From Microbulbifer variabilis (GTDB lineage: Bacteria > Pseudomonadota > Gammaproteobacteria > Pseudomonadales > Cellvibrionaceae): a DNA stretch of 64,000 nucleotides. This document shows positions 27,587-37,150 of the stretch, piece after piece. Below the pieces are notes generated by a model. It saw nothing but the letters and a program-made list of their open reading frames with translations. It ran no database searches and was not told the DNA's origin. The stretch spans positions 3,814,501 through 3,878,500 of the forward strand of contig NZ_CP092418.1 of the NCBI RefSeq assembly GCF_023716485.1, written 5' to 3'. Position 1 is the first letter of the stretch, and each line of letters begins with the position of its first letter. A program made the translations under genes and the position numbers.

Positions 27587-28062
27587 TGGAAAAGGTTTTT
27601 ATCGGGCTCGGCAGTAATCTATCTGAGCCACAGAAGCAGCTGCGCAGTGCCCTGGCGGCCATGGAGGAAATCCCCGACTGCCGCCTGCTGCGCTGTTCCA
27701 GCTTTTATCACAGTGCGCCCATAGGCCCTGGCGAGCAACCAGATTATGTCAACGCCGTGGTTGAGCTGGAGTGCGCACTAACGCCCATTGAGTTACTCGA
27801 CCAGCTGCAAACGATTGAGCAGGCTCACGGGCGCGAGCGCTCGGTGCGCTGGGGAGCGCGAACCCTCGATTTGGATGTTTTATTGTTTGGCGAACAGCAA
27901 CTAGACGAGACGCGTCTGCAGGTACCGCACCCGCGTATGGCTGAGCGTAATTTTGTTTTGCAGCCACTCGCTGAGCTCGATCCACAACTGCAACTGCCAT
28001 CGGGGGAGCTATTGCAACAGTTGCTGCAGGATTGCCCACAAAACCGCCTGGAGAAATTCTAG
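27586..28062 (+). CDS. folK: 2-amino-4-hydroxy-6-hydroxymethyldihydropteridine pyrophosphokinase
   Basis: 158 residues with HPPK hallmarks: FIGLGSNLSEP at the start, the core GARTLDLDVLLFG carrying the metal-binding aspartates, and VPHPRMAERNFVLQPLAELDP. It transfers pyrophosphate from ATP to the pterin before dihydropteroate synthase in folate synthesis. It overlaps pcnB by one base, as expected for the pcnB-folK pair. Confidence 0.96.
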   Translation: MEKVFIGLGSNLSEPQKQLRSALAAMEEIPDCRLLRCSSFYHSAPIGPGEQPDYVNAVVELECALTPIELLDQLQTIEQAHGRERSVRWGARTLDLDVLLFGEQQLDETRLQVPHPRMAERNFVLQPLAELDPQLQLPSGELLQQLLQDCPQNRLEKF

Positions 28063-28170
28063 ACAGCCTCAAATACAGCGCTAAAAGTACTCGACTGGCC
28101 GCCCCGCTTGATAGTATTTTGGCGCCTGTAACCCATCAGGGAAGACGCCCCAACCAGAGGAGTCGAACAC

Positions 28171-28857
28171 GTGGTTATCGACAACAGCGAAACCAGTTCG
28201 TGTGAGTTTGGCCAGCCGGAGAGAACGCCACCGAAATTTATTGCCGTTGAGGGTAATATCGGAGTGGGCAAAACTACCCTCGCCAAAAAACTGGCCTGTA
28301 CCTTCAATTACGACACTCTGTTGGAGCTACCCGAGGAAAACCCCTTTCTCGAACGCTTCTATCGCGACCCCAAAAACGCCGCACTACCCACCCAGTTACA
28401 TTTTTTGCTGCAACGCTCTCAACAGATTCAGGCCCTGCGCCAGGATGATTTGTTTGAACCCGTGCGGGTGGCAGACTTTCTTATCGAGAAAGACCAACTG
28501 TTTGCCCAAGTCACGCTGGACGCGGATGAACTCGCGCTCTACCAACAGGTATTTCAGCACCTCACACTAGAGGCCCCCAAGCCCGACTTGGTTATTTATT
28601 TACAGGCCCCACTGGAAGTCCTGCAGGCTCGTATCCGCAATCGAGGCGTCCCAGCTGAACGCGTTATCAGCACCGAATATCTGGCCACACTCAACGACGC
28701 CTACACGCAATTTTTCCACTTTTACGACAGCTCACCGCTGTTGATTGTCAACAGTGAGGAAATCGATATCGTCGATAGCCCCGAGGATTACCAACAACTG
28801 GTGGAGTATATGCTCACCGTCACCAAGGGCCGTCATTACTACAACCCGGGAAGTTAA
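28171..28857 (+). CDS. Deoxynucleoside kinase
   Basis: 228 residues of the dNK/dCK/dGK family. P-loop in EGNIGVGKTTLAKKL (about residues 27-41), the ERFYRD segment, and the family LID-type region RIRNRGVPAER. It phosphorylates deoxynucleosides for dNTP salvage; the specific base preference cannot be read. The start is GTG at 28171 with AGAGGAG 9 nt upstream. It ends 5 bp before panB, so the two are likely co-transcribed, with folK 108 bp upstream. Its position between folK and panB is seen in some other gammaproteobacteria but not in Pseudomonas, as I recall. Confidence 0.9.
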   Translation: MVIDNSETSSCEFGQPERTPPKFIAVEGNIGVGKTTLAKKLACTFNYDTLLELPEENPFLERFYRDPKNAALPTQLHFLLQRSQQIQALRQDDLFEPVRVADFLIEKDQLFAQVTLDADELALYQQVFQHLTLEAPKPDLVIYLQAPLEVLQARIRNRGVPAERVISTEYLATLNDAYTQFFHFYDSSPLLIVNSEEIDIVDSPEDYQQLVEYMLTVTKGRHYYNPGS

Positions 28858-28862
28858 CCGCT

Positions 28863-29675
28863 ATGTATGCACCTTCAGAATTAGAAAAGCTCGTTACCGT
28901 GCAAACCCTGCGCAAAATGAAAGCGAACGGCGAGAAATTTATTACCGTCGCCCTCTACGACGCGCCCATGGCGGCCATGGCGCAGAAAACCGGCGTGGAA
29001 ACCGTGCTGGTAGGCGACTCCCTCGGTATGACCGTACTGGGCTACGACAGCACAGTGCCGGTCACCATGGAACAGATGATCTACCACGTGGAAGCAGTGG
29101 CAAGGGGCAATAAAAAATCCCTGATCATGGGTGATATGCCATTTATGACATATGCCACACCGGAGCAAGCGCTCACAAACGCCACCCGTATCATGCAGGC
29201 TGGCGCCCATATGGTGAAGATTGAGGGTGGTGCCTGGCTTGCTGACACAGTCAAAATGCTGACAGACCGCGGTATCCCTGTTTGTGCTCACCTGGGGCTC
29301 ACTCCTCAGTCCGTTCACAAGCTGGGCGGCTATAGGGTTCAGGGGCGCGACGAAAAACACGCCGAACAAATGTTGGAAGATGCGATCCTCCTAGATCAGG
29401 CTGGCGCCGATCTGCTCGTGCTCGAATGCGTGCCCAGCGCCCTGGCCAAGCGCATCACAGAATCAGTTTCCATGCCCACAATCGGCATCGGCGCTGGGCG
29501 CGATACCGATGCCCAAGTCCTGGTTATCAACGATATCCTCGGCCTTACCGAACAGCCGCCGAAATTTTCCAAGAACTTTTTAGTGGAGGCCGGCGATATC
29601 CCCGGTGCCCTGCGCAAGTATGCAGGGGACGTTAAACTCGGCGTATTCCCAGAAGACAGCCACACTTTCAATTAA
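28863..29675 (+). CDS. panB: 3-methyl-2-oxobutanoate hydroxymethyltransferase
   Basis: 270 residues, full PanB length. Motifs: TVALYDAPMAAMAQKTG, VGDSLGMTVLGYDSTVPVT, GDMPFMTYA, HLGLTPQSVHKLGGY, and the metal and substrate region GIGAGRDTDAQVLV. It adds a hydroxymethyl group from methylene-THF to ketoisovalerate to make ketopantoate for coenzyme A. panC, its usual partner, does not follow; the next gene is a thioesterase. Confidence 0.97.
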   Translation: MYAPSELEKLVTVQTLRKMKANGEKFITVALYDAPMAAMAQKTGVETVLVGDSLGMTVLGYDSTVPVTMEQMIYHVEAVARGNKKSLIMGDMPFMTYATPEQALTNATRIMQAGAHMVKIEGGAWLADTVKMLTDRGIPVCAHLGLTPQSVHKLGGYRVQGRDEKHAEQMLEDAILLDQAGADLLVLECVPSALAKRITESVSMPTIGIGAGRDTDAQVLVINDILGLTEQPPKFSKNFLVEAGDIPGALRKYAGDVKLGVFPEDSHTFN

Positions 29676-29764
29676 GTTTCTACGGGGCCACTTAACGACA
29701 GTGCAGTGGCCCAGACACCTCCTCCCGTGGACTGCACAAAGCCCGCTCTCCCAGCGGTAACACT

Positions 29765-30556
29765 ATGACTTTTGATGAACTTCTCCTTGATTGGCGCGAT
29801 AAACATGGCGCCAATGTGGTACCGACAGGCTGGAGCCAGGGCCGCGCTACTTTTGGCGGCCTGGTTGCTGCCATGCTCTATGAGAAAATGGCAGCGGAGG
29901 TGATTGCAGAAAGCAGTTTACGCTCACTCACCTTCTCCTTCGTCAGCCCGGTTAGCGCGGATGCGGTAAAAGTCGAAGCGCAGCTACTGCGCGCAGGCCG
30001 CTCTGTCACCCAGGTGCAGGGCCAATTACTGCAAAATAACGCGACTGTACTCGCTGGACTTGCCAGTTTTGGCAGCGGCAGGGAATCCTCCGTTAAAGTC
30101 GACACCCCTGCCGCTCCTGAGTTTGCCAGCCCGGATAAATGTATCGCCCTACCTTATATCGAGGGTGTGGTGCCAGAATTCACTCAGAAATATGACTATC
30201 GCATCGCTCGTGGCCAACTCCCCTTCAGCGGCACCACGGAGCGGCAACTGGGCGGTTGGGTGCGTTTTAAAGACGGCAGCGAATCTACTATAGGTATTAG
30301 CCATCTACTCACACTCATCGACGCCTGGCCACCAGCTACTCTACCGATGCTAAAAGTTCCAGCACCGGCCAGCTCGCTCACCTGGACGCTGGAGCTGATG
30401 GAACCGCTACCACAACGCAGCGCATCGGATTGGTGGCAATATTTGGCAGAGGTGGAGCAGGCTGAAGATGGCTATGCGGTGATCCAGGCGCGCCTTTGGG
30501 ATAACGCGGGCAGACTCGTCGCTTTATCCCGGCAAATGGTGACTATTTTTGCTTAA
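29765..30556 (+). CDS. Acyl-CoA thioesterase, double hotdog (TesB-like)
   Basis: 263 residues with two hotdog halves. The first has QGRATFGGLVAAMLYEKMAA and FSFVSPVSADAVKVEAQLLRAGRSVTQVQ (broken here: the RAGRS and VTQVQ segments are the family marks). The second half has WVRFKDGSES and ends in SRQMVTIF. It would hydrolyse acyl-CoA thioesters; chain-length preference unknown. About 90 bp after panB on the same strand. Confidence 0.85.
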   Translation: MTFDELLLDWRDKHGANVVPTGWSQGRATFGGLVAAMLYEKMAAEVIAESSLRSLTFSFVSPVSADAVKVEAQLLRAGRSVTQVQGQLLQNNATVLAGLASFGSGRESSVKVDTPAAPEFASPDKCIALPYIEGVVPEFTQKYDYRIARGQLPFSGTTERQLGGWVRFKDGSESTIGISHLLTLIDAWPPATLPMLKVPAPASSLTWTLELMEPLPQRSASDWWQYLAEVEQAEDGYAVIQARLWDNAGRLVALSRQMVTIFA

Positions 30557-30988
30557 GCAAACTCACTACTGACTTCCCTTCTTTTAGGCGCGCCATATAG
30601 AAACCACACCCAATACCACGCAGGGCCATATTCTAATAAAGTTAAAGAAAGTGCTCTGCGACTAAGTTCTTTACTTAATTGCCAACCAGAAAATACTGAC
30701 GCAGAAAAACCTGTGAGCAATCGTGTAGCTGGCGCCGCTTTATTGTCAGGATAATCTCAACTGACCGGCCTGTTAGTGTCTAACTTTTCTGACGCTGGGT
30801 ATTTTACTGGCAAAGCATACAAATTAACGTCAATTAAAGTAAAAAATAAAATAAAAAAAACCTTCCTTACTCCAATTTGTAATCTACGCTATCCATCATC
30901 CCACCCTCGAAAAATCAAAGACCGAGAAAAAAAGGCCTCGCCTTTTTAATTTCAGTCCACCGGCGATAAGAACCATGGAGAATAAAAA
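30557..30988. other. Intergenic region
   Basis: 432 bp with no coding frame I can support. It contains a compact terminator-like hairpin at 30929-30947 and, just before the next gene, a ribosome binding site (GGAGAATAAAAA before ATG 30989). Confidence 0.5.
30929..30947 (+). terminator. Rho-independent terminator or leader attenuator
   Basis: AAAAAGGC-CTC-GCCTTTTT: an 8-bp stem, 3-nt loop and T-run. It is far from the thioesterase stop (370 bp) and only 42 bp before the nuclease start, so it could either end the upstream transcript or attenuate the downstream one. Confidence 0.65.
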
Positions 30989-32026
30989 ATGATAAGAAAA
31001 ATCTGTATATCCCTTGCTCTACTGATCAGCTATCCCGCTAGCGCAGCAGATTTTGAAGATGTATGGGATGCGATCACCTCATGCAACTGGTTCGAATTTA
31101 TCGATGATGTGGATGACACGGGCACAAAAGATCTGGATGGCTACGAGTATGGTGACACCAGCTTCAAAGATGCCAACTCAGGCAACTTTGACATGATGGT
31201 GTATAACATGGATGGTTTTTTACAATGTATTGGTGGCAACAGTAAGTCAGATTTCAAACAAATTATCCGCACTTTTAATGACGACCCCAAGGATCTCTGG
31301 TTAATGCAGGAGGTGTGGAGTAAAACCAAAGCCAACTACCTGGATGACGATGACAAGCTGAGCAACGATACGGTTCCCTATCGTTCAAAACACTGGAAAG
31401 GTGGCGGCACCTCTTTTGGTAACGGCTTGCTGACTTTTTCCAAATTCCCCTTTGACCGGGACAATCGCGACGATAACGATTATTCCTTTGCCACTTATGA
31501 AGAGGAAACTTTTGATAAATGCTCAGGCAACGATTGTGATACCGAGAAAGGTTTCACCGTGGCCAACGTTGAAGTGACGGAGAACTATCATGTGCATATT
31601 TATAACACCCACATGGATGCGGGCCATCAAGATGCCGACCTAAACGCCAAGGCAAAGCAACTTGATCAAATCGCCGATATGATTGTCTCCCACTCAAATA
31701 ATGCCACTGTTATTTTGGCAGGGGACTTCAATATGGCATTCGATGAAAATGATGATGGCTGGCGCGGCGTTAACTACCAAACCTGGAAGGCCTTTTTCGA
31801 AAAAACCGGCGGTAAGCACGCCTGCCAATATATGCTCTCTGGCAATGACACCAGCCTGGAAGCCTGCTCCGATGAGCTACAAAATGACACAGACCATGTA
31901 GTAATCATCAACAATAATCCCAACTACACACTGGAAGTCACTGATTATTTTATCGGTTCTGCAACCTATTCTGGGTTAAGCGACCACGACCCAGTTTTTG
32001 TAGATTTTTCCTGGGTTAAAAACTAA
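30989..32026 (+). CDS. Secreted endonuclease/exonuclease/phosphatase family protein
   Basis: 345 residues with a signal peptide (MIRKICISLALLISYPASA|AD). The EEP fold is shown by MVYNMDGFL, the metal-binding LMQEVW, the histidine region HIYNTHMDAGH, AGDFNMAFDEND with the DxN pair, and C-terminal GLSDHDPVFVDF. Such exported enzymes include extracellular nucleases and sphingomyelinase-type phosphodiesterases; the sequence alone does not choose between them. The mature protein is very acidic, usual for marine secreted enzymes. Several cysteines (KCSGNDCDTE, ACQYM, EACSDE) may form disulfides. Confidence 0.88.
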   Translation: MIRKICISLALLISYPASAADFEDVWDAITSCNWFEFIDDVDDTGTKDLDGYEYGDTSFKDANSGNFDMMVYNMDGFLQCIGGNSKSDFKQIIRTFNDDPKDLWLMQEVWSKTKANYLDDDDKLSNDTVPYRSKHWKGGGTSFGNGLLTFSKFPFDRDNRDDNDYSFATYEEETFDKCSGNDCDTEKGFTVANVEVTENYHVHIYNTHMDAGHQDADLNAKAKQLDQIADMIVSHSNNATVILAGDFNMAFDENDDGWRGVNYQTWKAFFEKTGGKHACQYMLSGNDTSLEACSDELQNDTDHVVIINNNPNYTLEVTDYFIGSATYSGLSDHDPVFVDFSWVKN

Positions 32027-32036
32027 TCCCTAAAAG

Positions 32037-32066
32037 GGCTCCTTCCACTGCAACGTGGAGGGAGCC
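32037..32066. terminator. Bidirectional terminator hairpin
   Basis: GGCTCCTTCCAC, loop TGCAAC, GTGGAGGGAGCC: a 12-bp stem with one wobble. It lies in the 40 bp between the stop codons of the convergent nuclease and ZntB genes, with a T-run shortly after on the plus strand. Confidence 0.75.
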
Positions 32067-33041
32067 TTAGAGCCATTTTTTCCAATAAAAAAAGGCGATT
32101 TGTCCGGCAAGTGCAGCTACTAACAAAATACAAAATACCAAGAATCCCTCTCGAGCTTGAGCCCATGGAATCCCACCAACATTAATTCCAAACAATCCAG
32201 TTAAAAAGCTCAGAGGCAGGAAAATTGCTGCAACCATCGACAATACATACATACGACTATTCAGCTGTTCGGAGCTACGGCTTAGTAGTTCCTCCTGAGC
32301 AATTGCCGCCCGTTCACGAATTGTATCTATATCATCGATATGCCGCTGCAGGCGCTCATTAATATCCGCTAGTAGGATATGGCTCCCTTCATCAAACCAG
32401 GGAGCCGACTCCTGCTGCATACGAGTTAAAACCTCCCTCTGTAAGCAGAGGTATCGGCGCAATGCTATTGTCCTCTTACGAAACTGAACTAGATTCGCCC
32501 CCAGATCTTTCACCGACCATTCGAGTAATTGATCCTCAAGTTCATCGACCTTTTCCTCAAAGTCATCAACCCGGTCTCCCATACGCAGCACTAGTAAATC
32601 TGCCAGGGACACTACCAATGCCGCTGTCCCCCGTGGCCCACAACCACTGCTCAACCGGGAGATCAAATCCTCCTCAGCCAACAGGCGTCTCTTACCAATA
32701 CTGATGACACGATTCTCTTCCACCCATATTCGAATAGAGACCCGGCTCTCTCTCCGTGCTTTATGCTTTGGATCGACTCCACACAAAGCTAGAAATAATC
32801 CATCACCTACAGCCAGGGTACGCGGTCGCACCTCTTTGGCCAGTAATGCTTCTTTAACCACAGTAGGCAATTCACTACTATCGCTTACCCAAGCTAAAAC
32901 CTCTTCGCAAGCACTATCAAAATGGAGCCACAACACCCCCTGGCGGGGATGCCAAGACTCCACCTCCGGCCAAGCCACTTCTCGGCCCGATCCATTTCGA
33001 TCGAGCAAGGTTGCACGAACGTACTCAGATTCCATGGACAT
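32067..33041 (-). CDS. zntB: ZntB-type CorA-family cation transporter
   Basis: 324 residues. A long soluble N-terminal domain with coiled coil (about residues 140-260) is followed by two C-terminal membrane helices (VLSMVAAIFLPLSFLTGLFG and FLVFCILLVAALAGQIAFFY). The pore signature reads GINVGGIP between them, the ZntB version of the CorA GMN motif, and the protein ends in basic WKKWL. These are pentameric channels or transporters; ZntB moves zinc. MSMESEYV allows a start at Met1 or Met3. Confidence 0.9.
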   Translation of the reverse strand: MSMESEYVRATLLDRNGSGREVAWPEVESWHPRQGVLWLHFDSACEEVLAWVSDSSELPTVVKEALLAKEVRPRTLAVGDGLFLALCGVDPKHKARRESRVSIRIWVEENRVISIGKRRLLAEEDLISRLSSGCGPRGTAALVVSLADLLVLRMGDRVDDFEEKVDELEDQLLEWSVKDLGANLVQFRKRTIALRRYLCLQREVLTRMQQESAPWFDEGSHILLADINERLQRHIDDIDTIRERAAIAQEELLSRSSEQLNSRMYVLSMVAAIFLPLSFLTGLFGINVGGIPWAQAREGFLVFCILLVAALAGQIAFFYWKKWL

Positions 33042-33156
33042 AGACTTCCATTTACTGAACTTTCATTTAAAAAATTGCACCCCATAGGAGCGCTCTTAAA
33101 CCTCACCCAACAAACAAAATTAAGTTACAAGAACATCCAGGCATAACGCATACGGA

Positions 33157-33567
33157 TTACTCGGCCTGACTCAAGTGCGCTAATCCCGCAGCATTCTGTT
33201 CCCAGTTTTGCCCATCAAATGGCTCGACTTCTAATTCCTGCGGCACAATATCGAGACAACGCGCATTGAGGCTGTAACCATCGGGATTGGAGCGCGGTAT
33301 GTAAAAGGGTTTTACACCGCAATGACGGCAAAAATAGTGTTTTGCCACACCCGTATTAAAAGTGTAACAAGTGAGGGCTTCCTCTCCCCGCTCCAGCTGG
33401 AAGTTTGCCGCAGGTACGATCAGATGTAAGTAACCCACCTTTTCGCACATAGAGCAATTACAGGCGTGCGCCACCAGCGGCTCTCCATTTTGGCGACGAT
33501 GTATCGCACGAAAGCGCACAGCATCACAGTGGCAACCGCCCTGCAGCGGCAAGATAACTTCACTCAT
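33157..33567 (-). CDS. GFA-family (glutathione-dependent formaldehyde-activating-like) zinc protein
   Basis: 136 residues from ATG 33567. Zinc ligands: GGCHCDAVRF, ACNCSMCEK, and CRHCGVKPFY, the GFA/CENP-V fold pattern. Proteins of this family rarely act on S-hydroxymethylglutathione itself, and the actual role is usually unknown. The frame is open to 33702, but that extension lies inside the upstream membrane-protein gene, and the true start overlaps that gene by 8 bp, suggesting translational coupling. Confidence 0.88.
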   Translation of the reverse strand: MSEVILPLQGGCHCDAVRFRAIHRRQNGEPLVAHACNCSMCEKVGYLHLIVPAANFQLERGEEALTCYTFNTGVAKHYFCRHCGVKPFYIPRSNPDGYSLNARCLDIVPQELEVEPFDGQNWEQNAAGLAHLSQAE

Positions 33568-34231
33568 TATTAGATTGATCCAGATTAAATAATGGACGTG
33601 CCCACAATAGAGATAAAATTGAGAGGGCAAGAAGTAGGTGGAACCAATTAGTACGGGCAAGGCCCAACAGTCGTGAAGCTCCGGTGCCAATAAAGAGCCC
33701 ATTGAACACTACTAACAGTGCACCAGCGCCAATTACCAGGGCTTGGTTGCGCTTGAGCCGGCGCGGCGCTATCAGCTCCAATAATGCTACCAATAACCAC
33801 AGTACCAGCCCCACAGTAGAAAATAGGTCGATCACTGTAAGGGCTGACATGCTGGTACTTTGCGCGAGACCAATTGCCCCAGCCAATATCAAAACCATTA
33901 CCAGATAAGCCGGTGCGCGAGTATCTCGGCCCCAAGATATTTCCAGACGTGCCCAGGCAAGACCTATGCCGATCAACAGGAAGGAGGCAAAACCTGAGAT
34001 CTGCGCAAGTGCCCGATGCAGCTCTGTCACTCCGGGATCAATGCCATAGCGATAAGCGCCCACCAGGGCGGCCAGGGCCATAATCATCAGGGCGGCCACG
34101 ATTATCAGAGCTGCCGATTGAAAGCGCGCGCGGGTGAGATACCAATACTGGTTGGCAACCAGCAGGCTAGCGAGACCAAGGAGTGCATCGAGAAGCCAGT
34201 AGTTGTGCAAAATTTTCCCCTTTTTCGACAA
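33560..34231 (-). CDS. Integral membrane protein of unknown function
   Basis: 223 residues with six to seven hydrophobic helices, for example WLLDALLGLASLLVANQYW, AALIIVAALMIMALAALVGA, ISGFASFLLIGIGLAWA and LVLWLLVALLELIA. No family motif recognised. It overlaps the start of the downstream GFA gene by 8 bp, so the two form an operon. It lies 120 bp downstream of pnp on the same strand, behind a strong terminator, so it likely has its own promoter. Confidence 0.75.
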   Translation of the reverse strand: MSKKGKILHNYWLLDALLGLASLLVANQYWYLTRARFQSAALIIVAALMIMALAALVGAYRYGIDPGVTELHRALAQISGFASFLLIGIGLAWARLEISWGRDTRAPAYLVMVLILAGAIGLAQSTSMSALTVIDLFSTVGLVLWLLVALLELIAPRRLKRNQALVIGAGALLVVFNGLFIGTGASRLLGLARTNWFHLLLALSILSLLWARPLFNLDQSNNE

Positions 34232-34296
34232 ATTCTAACCGAAAAACCCCTGGGGCAAGTGCCTTTATTCCGTGTGAAGCCACTTTGAACAGCTAC

Positions 34297-34326
34297 AAAA
34301 AAACCCGGCACTGGGCCGGGTTTTTT
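34297..34326. terminator. Rho-independent terminator downstream of pnp
   Basis: A-run, CCCGGC, loop ACTGG, GCCGGG, T-run. The stem is extended by A/T pairing and gives a U-tract on both strands. It ends the pnp operon on the minus strand. Confidence 0.9.
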
Positions 34327-34349
34327 CAGGCTTCATCAGCTCGAGAGGT

Positions 34350-36473
34350 TTATGCCTCTTCGGAACCCTGTTTCGCCTCTTCGGAAGCGGCTTGGTCAGC
34401 CTTTGCTTCCTTGATGGACAGCTTGATACGTCCTCGCTGGTCAACGTCGAGCACCTTAACCTTAATCTTCTCACCTTCACTCAGGTAATCAGTTACGGCA
34501 TTTACACGCTCTTCAGCGATCTGGGAGATATGCACCAGACCGTCTTTGCCCGGCAGGAAGTTAACGAATGCACCGAAGTCTACGATGCGTACCACGGTAC
34601 CTTCGTAGATAGCGCCAATCTCAGCTTCCGCAGTGATCTCCTCGATGCGGGTTACCGCCGCTTCCAGGCTCTCACCGTCTTCACCGAAGACTTTGATAGT
34701 GCCGTCATCTTCGATATCGATGGAGGCGCCGGTCTCTTCAGTGATGGAGCGGATAGTCGCACCACCCTTACCGATCACGTCGCGGATCTTGTCCGGATGG
34801 ATCTTCAGGGTCGCGTAGCGCGGTGCGTTCTCATTCACGGTGGTGCGGGAAGAGTCGATCACCTTGTTCATTTCCGCGAGGATGTGCAGACGTGCGTGCA
34901 GGGCCTGCTCCAGAGCGGTTTCCATGATCTCTTCGGTAATACCTTCGATCTTGATGTCCATCTGCAGCGCGGTTACACCAGAAGCGGTACCCGCTACTTT
35001 GAAGTCCATATCGCCGAGGTGGTCTTCGTCACCGAGGATATCGGTCAGAACCGCATAGCCTTCGTCTTCCTTCACCAGACCCATAGCGATGCCGGCTACC
35101 GGTGCCTTCAGCGGAACACCCGCATCCATCAGCGCCAGGCTGGAACCACATACGGAAGCCATGGAGCTGGAACCGTTGGATTCAGTGATCTCGGAAACCA
35201 CACGCACGGTGTAGGGGAAGCTGTCCGGGCTCGGCAGAACTGCAGCGATACCGCGACGAGCGAGGCGGCCGTGACCGATTTCGCGACGACCGGTAGCACC
35301 TACACGACCCGCTTCACCTACAGAGTAGGGAGGGAAGTTGTAGTGCAGCATAAAGTAGTCTTTGCGCTCACCTTCCAGGGCGTCGATGATCTGTGCGTCG
35401 CCAGTGGAACCGAGGGTAGCCACTACCAGAGCCTGGGTCTCACCACGGGTGAACAACGCAGAGCCGTGGGACTTGGGCAGAGCACCAACTTCCACTGCGA
35501 TCGAGCGTACAGTTTTGCTGTCGCGACCGTCGATACGGGGCTCGCCGCGCACTACAGCGCCGCGCACCAGTTTCTTCTCCAGCTTGCCGAAGTAGCTTTT
35601 TACCAAATCGGCGCTAATTTCTTCAGTAGCCAGGGCTTCAGCGGCTTCGCTGCGCAGTTCCGCCAGGCGGGTGCTGCGCTCTTGCTTGTTGGTGATGCGG
35701 TAGGCTTCGGCAACCTTCTCGCCGAACTGACCTTCCAGGGCAGTTTTCAGCTCGGTATTTTCTGCAGGTGCCTGCCAGTTCCATTGGGGCTTGCCCGCTT
35801 CCGCTTTCAGTTCTTCACAAACCTTGATGATGGCCTGCATCTCTTGGTGTGCGTAGAGTACGGCACCGAGCATGATGTCTTCCGGCAGCTCTTGCGCTTC
35901 AGATTCCACCATCAACACAGCGTCTTTGGTACCGGCAACGACCATATCCAGCTCGGAGGTCTTCAGAGCTTCATAACCCGGGTTTAACAGGTAGCCGTCT
36001 TGCTGGGTGTAACCCACGCGCGCAGCACCGATTGGGCCTGCGAAAGGAATACCGGAAACAGACAGCGCTGCAGAAGTGCCGATCATGGCAGCGATATCCG
36101 GATCCATGTCCTTCTCAGCGGAGAGAACGGTACACATCACCTGAACTTCGTTCATAAAGCCGTTCGGGAACAGCGGGCGGATCGGGCGATCGATCAGACG
36201 GGAAGTCAGGGTTTCTTTTTCAGACGGACGGCCTTCACGCTTGAAGAAACCACCGGGAATTTTGCCAGCCGCGTAGGCTTTTTCTTGATAATGCACGGAC
36301 AACGGGAAGAAGCCCTGATCTGGCTTGGCTTCTTTAGCGCCAACAACAGTACACAGGACGACGGTCTCACCCATGCTAACCAGGGCAGCACCGGTTGCCT
36401 GGCGCGCGATGCGGCCGGTCTCGATGGTGACTTGGTGTTGTCCGTATTGGAAAGTTTTGCTTACTGGATTCAC
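34350..36473 (-). CDS. pnp: Polyribonucleotide nucleotidyltransferase (PNPase)
   Basis: 707 residues. Two RNase PH domains (first [15 protein letters not shown]; second [14 protein letters not shown], with catalytic-site [15 protein letters not shown]), an all-helical linker, KH ([19 protein letters not shown]) and S1 ([20 protein letters not shown]) domains, then an acidic, glutamine-poor tail. It degrades RNA 3' to 5' with phosphate and works in the degradosome and with Hfq. It is the last gene of the metY-rimP-nusA-infB-rbfA-truB-rpsO-pnp operon. Confidence 0.98.
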   Translation of the reverse strand: MNPVSKTFQYGQHQVTIETGRIARQATGAALVSMGETVVLCTVVGAKEAKPDQGFFPLSVHYQEKAYAAGKIPGGFFKREGRPSEKETLTSRLIDRPIRPLFPNGFMNEVQVMCTVLSAEKDMDPDIAAMIGTSAALSVSGIPFAGPIGAARVGYTQQDGYLLNPGYEALKTSELDMVVAGTKDAVLMVESEAQELPEDIMLGAVLYAHQEMQAIIKVCEELKAEAGKPQWNWQAPAENTELKTALEGQFGEKVAEAYRITNKQERSTRLAELRSEAAEALATEEISADLVKSYFGKLEKKLVRGAVVRGEPRIDGRDSKTVRSIAVEVGALPKSHGSALFTRGETQALVVATLGSTGDAQIIDALEGERKDYFMLHYNFPPYSVGEAGRVGATGRREIGHGRLARRGIAAVLPSPDSFPYTVRVVSEITESNGSSSMASVCGSSLALMDAGVPLKAPVAGIAMGLVKEDEGYAVLTDILGDEDHLGDMDFKVAGTASGVTALQMDIKIEGITEEIMETALEQALHARLHILAEMNKVIDSSRTTVNENAPRYATLKIHPDKIRDVIGKGGATIRSITEETGASIDIEDDGTIKVFGEDGESLEAAVTRIEEITAEAEIGAIYEGTVVRIVDFGAFVNFLPGKDGLVHISQIAEERVNAVTDYLSEGEKIKVKVLDVDQRGRIKLSIKEAKADQAASEEAKQGSEEA

Positions 36474-36736
36474 TAGTTTTTTCCTATTTCCTTACGGTTA
36501 CTGGCCCATTCCAGTAACCCCTACATAGTTGCCCGGGAGAGAGTTCCGAAAGCCTCACCCGAGGCGGCACGGGGATGTGCCACCACCGACCTGGGGTGGC
36601 CGGTGCAAACACTACACATCCAGCTCGGGTTGTTTTCCGCTGGCCTGTGCAGTGCGACTTCTGAAAAATGACAGTAAGGCCACTTTTCAGCAAGCATTAA
36701 AAAAGAATGCCCGCCAGAGGCGGGCATTCTAGGGTC
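36474..36736 (-). promoter_or_regulatory. pnp leader with hairpins
   Basis: 263 nt between rpsO and pnp. After the rpsO terminator hairpin (36704-36730), CTGAAAA pairs with TTTTCAG (36661-36690) across a 16-nt interior, and a GC-rich region (about 36555-36610) can fold further. In E. coli the pnp leader hairpin is cut by RNase III and PNPase then represses its own synthesis; a similar arrangement is plausible here. Confidence 0.5.
36704..36730 (-). terminator. rpsO terminator
   Basis: AGAATGCCCGCC, loop TCT, GGCGGGCATTCT, then TTTT on the minus strand: a perfect 12-bp stem with a U-tract, directly after the rpsO stop. Partial read-through must supply pnp unless it has its own promoter. Confidence 0.9.
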
Positions 36737-37006
36737 TTAGCGACGCAGGCCGAGCTTGGCGATCAGCTGTGCGTAACGATTCAGATCCTTGCGCTTCAGG
36801 TAGTCCAGCAGCTTACGGCGCTGGTTTACCATGCGGATCAGACCACGACGAGAGTGGTGATCCTGCTTGTGCGCAGAGAAGTGACCCTGCAGTTTGTTGA
36901 TGTTAGCGGTCAGCAGGGCTACCTGGACTTCCGGAGAACCGGTATCGCCTTCAGATTGGCCGTGCTCTTTCAGGATGGCTGCTTTTTCAACTGCAGACAG
37001 TGCCAT
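36737..37006 (-). CDS. rpsO: 30S ribosomal protein S15
   Basis: 89 residues, exact S15 length. Segments [39 protein letters not shown] and [13 protein letters not shown] are nearly invariant in the family. It binds the 16S rRNA central domain. Located between truB and pnp as in other gammaproteobacteria. Confidence 0.98.
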   Translation of the reverse strand: MALSAVEKAAILKEHGQSEGDTGSPEVQVALLTANINKLQGHFSAHKQDHHSRRGLIRMVNQRRKLLDYLKRKDLNRYAQLIAKLGLRR

Positions 37007-37150
37007 AACGAATTACCTCGTCGTAATATGCTTTAAAAGATTCGGCTGGCCCGTGCATATTTACAGACCAGCTAATCGTGAATGCGGCTGCGCCGCGAGG
37101 GCACCTTGCGGGTTACTGAATGTTGGCTTTCACCAAAAAGCAGCTTCCAT

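Noticed and set aside
34392..35987. 531-codon open frame on the plus strand
   Set aside because: It is fully antisense to pnp, whose protein is unmistakable; the His/Gln-rich product is a codon-bias shadow.
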